Positions 1-9,669 of a stretch of 64,000 nucleotides of DNA are shown here, piece by piece. The stretch is from Ophiostoma sp. CBS 140.51 (Eukaryota; Ascomycota; Sordariomycetes; Ophiostomatales; Ophiostomataceae): positions 151,036 through 215,035 of the forward strand of contig JANSLP010000028.1 of assembly GCA_029298735.1 (NCBI GenBank), read 5' to 3'. The notes under the pieces are model-generated. The model had not been told where the DNA came from. It ran no database searches and saw only the letters and a list, made by a program, of their open reading frames with translations. Within the stretch, counting starts at the first letter, position 1. Each line of letters begins with the position of its first letter. The position numbers and the translations under genes were made by a program.

Positions 1-185
1 AATAACCAAGTACCAAAGAAAGTAATGTGTATTGAGAAAAACATGCTATTTAATTGTGATATCAAAACTGCTTCGTTACTCGTTATTGAAGGTAGACAAG
101 GTAAAAAGACAAAAGAAAGACAAAAGGCTGAAAAAAGCAACTAAATCATGCATATTCTAGGTTCCAAGTTTAATCCCTAAATCAA
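1..185. other. Downstream flank of the CSC1-type gene
   Basis: AT-rich sequence following the stop codon of the channel gene on the minus strand. It would hold that gene's 3' untranslated region. I see no gene or recognisable element in it. Confidence 0.5.
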
Positions 186-3100
186 TTACAGGTTGATCAA
201 CTCCAAGTCCGAGAAATCAGGTGGTGCGCGGCCGTAGACTACACGCACTTTGCTGTCGAGCGCGGTGCCCTCGTTGCTGATCCAAATATAGTCACTCAGA
301 TTGCACGTATGCCGGATCTCGTCGTCGCTGACACCAATGTCGTCACGCGGGATCCACACCGTCGGCCGGTGTGCACGCAGTGCCGAGTGCTTAAACGCCT
401 CCTTGACAAGCGCGTCGCGCTCCTCGGGCGTCAGATCCTCGATTTCGTCATTGTACCCGCCATAAAGGGCCTCGCCCATGGCGCGCTGCGCTTCGAGGTC
501 CTTTTGGCGTCGCTGCTGCCGGTACGCCGCCGACGTGCGCATGCTGTCTTCGGCCTTGCCCAGTGTGGCGTACCGCACCTTTTTGCCGCCGCGGGCGGCC
601 CATGTGCCGGCATTGACAATACCGCGGACGGGGTTCAGCTTATTGGGGATGCCAAACGAGTTCTGGGGTCCCTTTTGGCCAATCTTTTTGAGCTCGACGT
701 CGTTGCTGTTGGCTTCGGCCAGGGCGGCGGCTGCCTTGCTGTCGGCACCCGTAAGCGTGGCGGCCTCGTCGTCGGCTTCCACGTCATCGTCGCCATCGCC
801 TGCAGTCAGGCCGAGGCGGCGGTCCTGCATGCGCTGGAACATCTCGTCGCGCAGCACGGCCTCGTCCTCAAAGGTGATGGGCAGGTACCGCATCAGCGGG
901 CCAAACGACGTGTTTAGCAAGACCTGGAAGCCCACCGTCATGACCAGTGCCACGATCATGATGATGCCCTGCGGCGCACAGGCGACTTCGTCGTCCTCGT
1001 TACGCACGAGGAAGAAGAGGCCAATGAGACAGAGCTCCATAAAGTAGAGTCCCGTGAAAGTCTGGTTGATGGCCCGCGGGTACAGCACGCCGCCCGTGTC
1101 AATCTTAAAGCGCGTGACGTAAATCATGTTGTACCGGTAGGCGACCCAGAGGAGCGTGAACGTGATAATAGCAAACACCGAGATAAGGGGTGCAATGACG
1201 GAGTAAACCAGCGCAATGCAAGCAAAGTTGGTGTACACGGGGAAAAAGGAGCCCCACGAGATGGTCGGCAACTTGGTCTGGCGGCGCCATTTGCTGCGGG
1301 CCGTGTCGTCCACAATGCGCGCCAAAATATACCACACCAAGAGGACGCCAATCTGCAGCAGCGTACCCGAACTCGTGGACATAGCCTGCAGAATCATGTA
1401 GCTGAAGAAGTAGTTGGCGGCCTTGGGCAGGTTCTTGGCCAGCGTCTCGGGAATGCCCTGGATGTCGGATACCGTGTCCTGGAGGGTGGCAATGGCACCG
1501 CTGGCAATGGAGACGACCAAGAACACCTGTACAAAGAGGAAGAAGAAGTAGTACATTTGTACATACTCGGCCTTTTGCGAGCCCGTCTTGGCGCCTTGGA
1601 ACTTGGCGAGGAAGTTGAGCAGGATGGGCACAAAGGCAAGCAAGAGCGACAGCAGCAGCGCTGGCAGCACACCCGCGACGGCTTTGGCAACATTGTACGT
1701 CACTGGATTGTCGTCGATAAATCCAAGCCAGGAGTACGTCTTGACAAGCGAGTCGATTTGGGAGAGCGAGGACGTGAAAGCGACAGGGAACGCCCACAGA
1801 ATAGCCATGCCAAAGACAATAGCAATGACAATAAACGTGCGCAGCCACTCGTCCCACCAGCGGATGGCCATGTTGTCCCAGATGACGTCGCCGGGCGAGA
1901 CCTCAACAACGCGGGGCGACATGTGCTTAGGCACGTGGTGCGTGACACTCTGGCAAGCCATGTGCGCAGCAACCTGGTTGTTGAACTGGATAAAGGCCGA
2001 GTTCATCGTTGGGTAGCGCTCGTGCTCGTGCTGGTCCTTCTCAATCTCCATGTTGAGGCGCGCCAGTTCTTTCCGATAGAAGTAGATGGAGTCGACCTTC
2101 TTGTTGATGAGAGGCAGACCAGGCAGCCAGCCGGGCGTCCATTCGAATTTGGGTAGACGGTGAGTCGGGCGGTCAGACTTCTTCAGCCACTTCTTCCACT
2201 CGGCATCGGCTTCTTCCTTATCGTCGCCAGGGTAGTCGGGGTTCTCGGGCTCTGGGTACTCAGTAGGCTCTTCGTCACCACCGAAGAAGGGCATCTTGGC
2301 TTTGATCTTGGCCCACGTGGACTTGTGCTTCTTCTTGTCGCCCGCCTGGCCGTTGCCATCCGAGTCAAAGGGGAACTCGTCACCCTCATAGCCCTGAGGG
2401 ATGGGCGAGGCGTAGGCACCGCTGGGGGGCTTCCAAAACTCCCACCACTTGCTGTTCTCAGTGCTAATGGCATTGTCCCAGTCAGTGACCTTGCGAGTGG
2501 TGTTGCCGTTGCCGTAGTTGCGGGACTCTGTGGGGCGGTTGATCAGGGACACATCGGAAGGGCGCGAAGGATCTTGCGCCTGGCCGGGGGTGTCGGGCTC
2601 GGCCGATGCGTCAGACGGCCGCGTATGGTGGCCAGTACGGCTGCTGCTACCATACCGAGAGCTCTGGCCGCGGTTCTGGTCTCCCGAGGTACGGGTCTCC
2701 GGACGGGATGACGGGCCTGAAAGGCCGTTCTCATCATTCTCCTCGGGGACAAATTCAAAACCGCCGGTCCGCTCAAGCTGGTTGTCGATGCCATGTTGGA
2801 AGTTCTTAGCACCGCCAACAAGGCCCTGACCAGCTTTACCGAAACCGCCCTTGAGGCCTTGGCCTACCTTGGCGAGACCGCCGCCGATAATAGGGACCTT
2901 GAACCCGTTGGACTGCTCGCGCTTCAGGTCGTTGGACTCGCCACTGTCGGAGCTGTTCCGCTTGCTGTCGCCGACACCGTCGATTTGGGGCACATCCTGG
3001 TCACCGCTGCTGACACCGCCCTCGCCCTCGGCCATGCGCTTGGCACGGAGGTCCTCATCATGTTCGCGCTGGGTGCGCTCCGCCTTGGTCTCACGGCTGG

Positions 3101-4090
3101 CCTTTTGCTTCTTGCGCTCGGTCTTTTCGTTCTTCTTGCGCTGCTTGAGCTGGTTCTTCTTGGCGTTGCGGATCAGCTCGCTTTCAGCGGCCTCGAGGTG
3201 CTTGTGGACACCGTCGCGCTTCTTGATTTTGTCGAGCAGTTTGGTGTAGTCCCGCGTCAACCAGATATTTCTAATACCGCCGGGGAAGACATCAAACAAG
3301 CCGCGGAGGGCATCATCGGTCAGCCATTTGGTGGGAATGCCGGAGACCAGGACGGTGTTGGCAGAGGCGCGCAAACGGTGCTCGGCACTCGTCAGGTAGT
3401 CCTGGCGGATCTTGATGTAAACACGCAGTTCGTTGTAGGCAATAAAACAGACCCAGGAAATGACCAGCAAGGCGAGAATTAGATGGGCCCAGCGGCGGTT
3501 AGCATTCACTGGCTTAATATTGCCCCAGGCGATGGTGTCCAGCCCTGTAGGGATAGATGGGTCGGAGGAGTTGGTGCTGTTAGTGCCAAAAGATTGACCA
3601 ATGCCACCGACGTAGTTGATTGGCACGAGAATAGGGATGACGATGCATGCAATCGGTACAAAGATGATAAGGAGGGTCTGTAGGTAGCGGAGGAAGAAGT
3701 AGGCATCGAGACCGCACTTCTTGATGATTTCCCGGTCGCGGATGCGGTACAACGCCATAAGGAGACCCCAAGGGCTTGCAGGTGGTGGTTCTGTCCGCTC
3801 CCGTTCGGGGACCATGAATGTTTTTGGTTTACTATTCACAATGGTTAGTATTCTGTCTTGGACGACGAGTTTCAAAAGGCTGCACAAGAAGGGGATGCTC
3901 ACAAAATGCGTGCCAGCTTATTTCTCAGGAGCAGGAAAAAGCCCATCTGAACGCCGAAAATAATCAGCGATGAAGCCAAGGCCGTGAAGAAGGCGACAAT
4001 GCTGATGCCAGCCGACGACTGGGCCGTACCACTGCCAGCATCAGCTGCCGACGTGTGAGTCGGCGAACTACCACCGGTTGTGCTCGACAT
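186..4090 (-). CDS. CSC1/OSCA-type calcium-permeable mechanosensitive channel (DUF221/PHM7 family)
   Basis: Two exons: 4090..3903 and 3831..186, giving 1277 residues. The intron has donor GTGAGC, a CTAAC branch and acceptor AATAG, and joins in frame to read ARIFKPKTFMVPERERTEPP, a typical family stretch. The family forms osmosensitive cation channels in plasma or internal membranes. The first membrane segment lies near residues 24-56, two more at about 113-137 and 176-197. An RRM-like cytosolic part follows (ANTVLVSGIPTKW). The 7TM channel core spans about 720-1035. The C-terminal PHM7 extension ends with a WIPRDDIGVSDDEI motif near the end. Odd: the cytosolic loop carries roughly 350 disordered residues (about 260-615), Lys/Glu-rich then Ser/Gly-rich, with glycine repeats near 380-410. 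The gene is divergent from the FAD monooxygenase across 3.3 kb. Family assignment is firm; ion selectivity is inferred. Confidence 0.92.
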
Positions 4091-7000
4091 GATGGCGTTT
4101 GTGAAAGGGAGAAAGAGAAAAACGACTCCGGGCCTGATCAGGTATTGAGGTCGGTGAGGGTTGTTGTTATAAGTGAGGATCCAGCCAGAGCTCGTGAGAC
4201 ATCAACAGGCGACGTCGGCAGGAGCAAAGGAGCAAAAGTGACTGGCTGTCGAGAAGAGAAGCACTGCAGGCTGCACACTGGCTGCTGCTGGCACCCTATG
4301 GCCACAGTAGCAAAGATTTTGTGACAATGGGCATGTGGTGAATGCGATCCTGTGTTTCTGAGTGTCTGACAAGCTCCTTTTGTAGACTGCGGCGGCCTTT
4401 GTGACGTCGTTGCTGCTGTAGGTGGTTTGTTGTGATGAGGTAGTGTAGTGGCCTGTCGAGAAGATGTAAAATATGTTGTCGTATCTATTGTGTATATCGC
4501 AGGGCTAGGATCGCTGAGTTGTCATAAATCGATTCGCGATCTTTTGTGATCTTTTTTGAGAAGAGGCCGTAGGTATCGTGCAAGTTGTGACAACAAAAGG
4601 AAAAGGGGGTATAATGCTATGCTAACAATAATTTGTAGAAATGCAAACAGAGGGTAAGAAATGCAGGGGAAAGAGAACTGCGCTGATGCGAGGAGGAAGT
4701 AAGGTTGAGATGGGAAAAAAGTGAAGAAGGAAAAAGAAGAGAGGAACTGTTTCGAGAAAAAGGCAAAAGACGAAAGGCAAAAAAGCACAAGATGGAAACG
4801 GCACCAGGGGCTTTTGTCATGGACGTCACAGATCGCAAGGTAGGAACGCCTCTGGGTCTTTATCCCTCCTTCCTGAAGCGCGCGGAAGCAGCCTTTTGGC
4901 CTGTGCTTTCTGTTTTGGGCAAAGACAGATGGAGACGTTCAATCTGCGAAAGCACGATGTGGGTTGCGCTTGCCGTCGCTAAGGTTAAAACATGGTTTTT
5001 GCACGGTGGGTCTTTCCAGATAGAAAGAGGAAATAACACCACCCTTGTTGTGCCTTCCTCCCTCTTTTTTATCTATCTTTGAAAGACCAAACGACAGACT
5101 CTCACACTCTGCCCACGACCTTCTTCTTCTCCGTAGGTTGTTTTATTTCAACTTTTATTCTCTTGTGTCGCCCTCCCTCCGCTCCATATTGAGCGCATTG
5201 CGTGCATTGCATTGCTCAAGCGCTTGCAGCCTCCGTACTTTTCTCGACACCCCTTTCTTCGGACGGAGGGTCTGCCGCAGTTTGTTTTAGGTGTCCCACG
5301 AGCGTCGCTTTCGTTCGCTGTCCTGGATGGCGACCTGAAACCCAAAACCAGGTTTGGGCCAGCATGAAGTGCGAATGGCGACCCCTGATTGGCTGACAGC
5401 GCAATCGCTGGGCGGTGACGTCGTTTGTGTGGTCGGCGGCTGCCGCTCCTTCCTTAATTTAGCACCAGCGCACCGCGTCTGTTGCAGGGGGCGGTCCTTT
5501 CAAAAGGCTTTAGGGAGGGCCTAGCCTATGCGGTGGGGTTAGCGGACAGGGGGCGAGAGGGACAGCCTGTGAAGGCGCCGAGGCCACTGGGAGGGACAAA
5601 CAGGGCGCTGTTGTTTGCTGTGTAAGTTCATTTAGGGAGCAACGCCTGTGCCTGTCCTGGCCTGTGCCTGCCACTAACAAAACGTCACAGCACAGTACGG
5701 GCGCGAATACACAGTAGAGATCAGCACGGAGACTTTTGGTTGCACGAAGATCGTCATCCGACGTTTGTTTTCGTTTTCTCGATTTCTCGACACATATGAA
5801 GTAAAGGCTTGTCATAACGGGTTGATGGGACCACCTTTTGAGAGACACTTCGCTAGACACGACAGATTGTGTTCGGCATTGCATTCTGCTGTGTAACATC
5901 AATGTCATGAGCTTCGTGCGTAGAGATGTTCTCTAGACGGCGTTTTGACGGCAAGCTGAGATGTGGTGTATCAGGCTCATGACTGCCCTTATTATCATGT
6001 TTTCCGACGCAGGTGAGATTCTAAAATTTGTATGGCTCTCAGAGTGAGCGGTCCGCCAATATCATGCAGTCTGCGTCGAACGTTGTACATGCTTATTTTG
6101 TGGATGTTGAAGAAGAAAAGATGTGGTCGCGCAGGCTTGTTTGGGTGGGATCCAGGTCGGCAGAGACAATCCTGTGCTGGCAACCCGGTGAGCGTCAGCT
6201 TCAGGGTCTGATCTGCCAGTCCCGATGCAACTCTGGTTTTTCGGACAAAACATCCTTGGAAACTGGATATCATCATGAGACTCTGACGAGACAGCTTTTA
6301 TAATCACGTGACCGGTACAACACACTAATCGACGACAGGTCTTCCGGCGCCGTGCACTTTGCCTTGTCAACATCTTCAGCTGCTTATTAAAAATGGCAAG
6401 GCGAAGCGCGCGGAAGACTTGTGTGTGCAACTGGACATTTGTCAACACGAGATGACGCCCACACCGGGATGAGAGAGCAAATGGGCAGCTTTGATGGGTA
6501 TTGGACACACAAAAATACACTACACAAACACAACAGCCTTTGTGCGCGGCGAAATTATTTCCCCCCAAAGCTGGGAACCTTTCCCGCTGCCACAGGTTGG
6601 CGTCACCTCTCTTACCGTTTTGGTCTTTGGTTTTTCGTTGCCCTCTTCTTGGAGCCGGCTGAATTCTGGGCCCCAACTCTGGTTTCTCTGGGATCTCGTT
6701 AGCCTCACCATCGCTTCTCACCCCCGCACGCTTCTCCTCTCTCTGATGGGAAGGTTTACGAGCGGGCACCCGATCTAATAGTTGAGACGTTTCCACCCCT
6801 TTGCTTGCCCTTTTTACGCCCGTTTTGCAGATGCCGGCTCTTGTCCTGCGAACAGGTCTAATTTGGGGGACACTTTCGGCTCTTGAATAACGAAAGTGGC
6901 CTGGTTTTATGGGTTCTATGCGTTCCATGCCCCCCCACCATATTGCCTACCCCCGCCCATCGGGAGAATGCAACGGAAACGACTGAGTGCACAATGGTTC

Positions 7001-7390
7001 ACACTCAAAGAAACACGGGAAAGCACAGTTGAAAGACGAGCCAGGGTGGCCCGACCTTGGCAATGGAGGGACAACATAGAGAGGGCCGTCGGAATACATA
7101 TATGCGATGGCCGGATTCCCGGTCGATGTTTGGATGAGAAATCCTAAAAAAATAAGAAGGGACGACAATTGTTGCCTCTCTAAAGAGATATTCAAGATTT
7201 TACAATATTGCAACTTCAGCCGGACATAAACGTCAAAACTCTCATATTAATATCGGTACTCCTTTCTGTCGTTCGCCAGCCGCCTGCCTCGACACGGATC
7301 GTTCGTTCCGCAGTGCAACTCTGCTGTGTCTTCCCTTTGTTTTCAAACTCGCACAAGAAGGAACACCACGACATCTAAAGCTGCTTCGAA
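4091..7390. other. Divergent intergenic region, channel gene / FAD monooxygenase
   Basis: About 3.3 kb between two divergent start codons. It contains the leaders of both genes: purine-rich on the plus strand near 4690-4800, which is pyrimidine-rich in the sense of the channel gene. Several open frames exist, the longest 288 codons on the minus strand at 6062-6928. None has recognisable protein features or splice partners. I see no RNA gene here. Confidence 0.5.
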
Positions 7391-8821
7391 ATGGCCTCTC
7401 CCTACGACCTTCGCATTGCCATTATTGGCGCCGGCATGGGCGGCCTCGGCTGTGCCCTGTCGCTCGCCAAAAAGGGCTTCAAGCACATTGCCGTCTACGA
7501 GTCTGCGGCCGATCTTGGATTCGTCGGTGCTGGTATTCAATTGGCTCCGAACATGGCCCGTATCCTCGACCGACTGGGATGCTGGGCGGATATCGAAAAG
7601 GAGGCCACAAATGTGCAGGAAACTAGCATTCGGCAGGGTAGTACGGATGCAGAACTTGCCCATGTCGATATGAGCGGCATCCGGGCTCTTTATGCGTACC
7701 CGCACTGCACCGGTCATCGGTCGTCACTCGCCGGCGGCATGTACAGGGCGTGCCTAGCCGAGCCGGCCATCGAATTTCATTTTTCGACGGCCCTTGTTGG
7801 TATCGACCAGTTTGAGGGGAAGCCGACACTACGGTTACAGAAGCGGACACCGAAAGCATCAGGCCGATCCAACGGCACCAACGGAGCGAACGGAGCCAAC
7901 GGTACGAACGGAACTAACGGAACAAAACCCGACACGGATGAGCCGATTACAACCCTCGAAGTTGATATTTTGCTCGGCGCCGACGGTATCAAGTCACTTA
8001 CACGCGACACCATGTTGAGCGTCCTGGGGCTGTCCACGGAGGAGGCCGATACCGGCCAGGCCTCGTACCGTATCATGCTGACCCGCGACCAAATGGCCAA
8101 GGACCCTGAAATGATGCGCCTCATGGACAGCGACTGCGTTGTGCGCTGGATCGGAGAGCGCCGCCACATTATCGCCTACCCCGTGGCCGGCAAGACCGTC
8201 TATAACCTCTCGAGTGCGCAGCCCGACGTCCATTTTGCCGCTGCGCCCTCGGCCACCTACACCACGAGGGGCTCCAAGAGCGCCATGCTCGAGGTCTTTG
8301 CCGATTTCTGTCCACTGGTGCAGCGGATGCTTAACATGGTACCGGAGGGCGAAGTGTGCGAGTGGCGGCTGCGGCAGCACAAAGAACTTACAACGTGGGT
8401 ACACGGGTCGGTGGCTCTACTGGGAGATGCATGCCATCCAACGCTGCCTCACTTGAGCCAGGGTGCAGCCATGGCGATTGAGGATGGCGCCGTGTTGGCG
8501 GAAGTGTTGAGCCGAGTCAAGGCGCAAGGTGAAGGCCAAGCCGACGACATCCGTCGTTGCCTCAAGACGTACGAGCTTCTCCGCAAGGAACGTACGTCGA
8601 TGCTCGTGGACATGGCGTACCATTCGGGCCGGGCATTGCACTTGGGCGAAGGTGCTGCTCGTGAAGAGCGTGACCGGCAGTTTGCGGAGCACAAGGCAGA
8701 TGGCAAAAAGGCGATCCCGGACAAGTGGGCATCGCCGGATGTGCAAAAGATGATTTACTCGTACGACTGTGTGGCCGAGACGAACGACGAGTTTGACACG
8801 TTGTATGCGACGACGGTGTAG
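7391..8821 (+). CDS. FAD-dependent monooxygenase, salicylate-hydroxylase-like
   Basis: Single exon, 476 residues. This is a class A flavoprotein aromatic hydroxylase type (UbiH/salicylate 1-monooxygenase family), which uses FAD, NAD(P)H and O2 to hydroxylate an aromatic acid or related ring. The dinucleotide-binding motif GAGMGG is at residues 13-18, with an acidic strand end (VYE) after it. The second FAD motif is GDACHPTLPHLSQG near residue 345, followed by AMAIEDGAVLAEVL, as in salicylate hydroxylases. The frame is open throughout with no intron needed. Odd: residues about 158-178 are a run of Asn-Gly-Thr/Ala repeats that looks like an expanded low-complexity loop. Neighbours give no pathway context: no cluster partners are adjacent. 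The true substrate cannot be read from sequence. Confidence 0.88.
   Translation: MASPYDLRIAIIGAGMGGLGCALSLAKKGFKHIAVYESAADLGFVGAGIQLAPNMARILDRLGCWADIEKEATNVQETSIRQGSTDAELAHVDMSGIRALYAYPHCTGHRSSLAGGMYRACLAEPAIEFHFSTALVGIDQFEGKPTLRLQKRTPKASGRSNGTNGANGANGTNGTNGTKPDTDEPITTLEVDILLGADGIKSLTRDTMLSVLGLSTEEADTGQASYRIMLTRDQMAKDPEMMRLMDSDCVVRWIGERRHIIAYPVAGKTVYNLSSAQPDVHFAAAPSATYTTRGSKSAMLEVFADFCPLVQRMLNMVPEGEVCEWRLRQHKELTTWVHGSVALLGDACHPTLPHLSQGAAMAIEDGAVLAEVLSRVKAQGEGQADDIRRCLKTYELLRKERTSMLVDMAYHSGRALHLGEGAAREERDRQFAEHKADGKKAIPDKWASPDVQKMIYSYDCVAETNDEFDTLYATTV
7862..7928 (+). repeat. In-frame Asn-Gly-Thr/Ala codon repeat inside the monooxygenase
   Basis: Imperfect repeats of AACGG plus ACC/AGC/ACT/AAC triplets encode alternating NGT and NGA units. 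The repeat keeps the reading frame. It probably arose by replication slippage and should be a flexible surface loop. Confidence 0.75.
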
Positions 8822-9291
8822 GAGGCAGGTCCTTAAGTATGGATCTGATAATTATTTTGATTCTTGCAATAGAGCAAAGAGGCAAATAAAGATGGCAAGA
8901 AAGAAAATAAACCCATGAACAAATGAAACGCGCAGAAATCATAAAACATATAAAACCTATAAACCGGGTCCCTCCTTGGATATCTCAGAAGTCTCTTGGG
9001 AGAGGAGAAGGATTTTGACAAAGAAATGATAGAAACAAATAGAACGAAAAAAAGAGAGAAATAAGGGGAAACAACCAATAACGCCCACTGTACATATTCG
9101 TCCAGTCTCCTCAGATGTGACAGGCGGCCTCACGGTCAGCTTTGTGCCACCGTAGCCGTAGCCTCCTGTCGATCGTGTCAAACAGAGCACCTGTACAACC
9201 CTCGGGGTGTTTGACAAAGGAAAAGAAAGAGGTCGTATTATTCTGGCGTCGTGTGTTTTTGTTTGACTGATCCGTCGTCCCGGCATTCTGC
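8822..9291. other. Convergent intergenic region, monooxygenase / CYSTM gene
   Basis: A 470-bp gap between two converging stop codons. It is A-rich on the plus strand up to about 9065 and would hold both 3' untranslated regions. No gene is seen. Confidence 0.5.
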
Positions 9292-9669
9292 CTAGAACAG
9301 CAAACAGTCCAGACAGCAGCAGCATGCCGCCGTACCGAGAAGCGCCGTCAGACAGCCATCACTGCTCGAGCGCTGCTGCTGCTGCTGGTAACCGCCCTGC
9401 TGGTAGTAGCCCGCCGGCGGCTGGCCGTATGGCTGCTGGTGGCCGTAGGGAGGCTGGCCATACGGCTGCTGTCCGCCGTACTGCGGCTGACCACCGTACT
9501 GCGGCTGGCCACCGTAGGGACCCTGCTGTTGGTTGTGGTAGCCCATCTGCGGGCCCTGCTGGTACGGGCTGCTGTTGTTGTAGCCGCCGCCGCTGGGACC
9601 GCCGTAGTATGCGGCCTGAGGCGGCTGGGGCGAGCCGGGGTATGCGGGCGGGTTCTCCTTGTTGGCCAT
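9292..9669 (-). CDS. CYSTM (cysteine-rich transmembrane module) stress-type small protein
   Basis: Single exon, 125 residues. Residues 1 to about 100 are rich in Pro, Gly, Tyr and Gln, with repeated QYGGQ and QPPYG-like units. The last 21 residues form a short hydrophobic segment with a run of four cysteines plus two more (GCLTALLGTAACCCCLDCLLF without the first G). This layout of a Gln/Pro/Tyr-rich tail and a C-terminal Cys-rich membrane anchor is the CYSTM family, tail-anchored proteins linked in yeast and plants to stress and metal tolerance. Membrane attachment via the C-terminus, possibly with palmitoylation of the cysteines, is inferred. The gene lies alone, 3.3 kb divergent from RIB7. 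Confidence 0.85.
   Translation of the reverse strand: MANKENPPAYPGSPQPPQAAYYGGPSGGGYNNSSPYQQGPQMGYHNQQQGPYGGQPQYGGQPQYGGQQPYGQPPYGHQQPYGQPPAGYYQQGGYQQQQQRSSSDGCLTALLGTAACCCCLDCLLF

Noticed and set aside
3832..3902. Direct start of the channel gene at GTG 3902
   Set aside because: The sequence just inside is an intron (GTGAGC ... CTAAC ... AATAG); splicing restores the family N-terminus from ATG 4090.
6062..6928. 288-codon open frame on the minus strand
   Set aside because: No domain, mixed low-quality composition, no splice partners; it lies in a divergent promoter region and is most likely chance.
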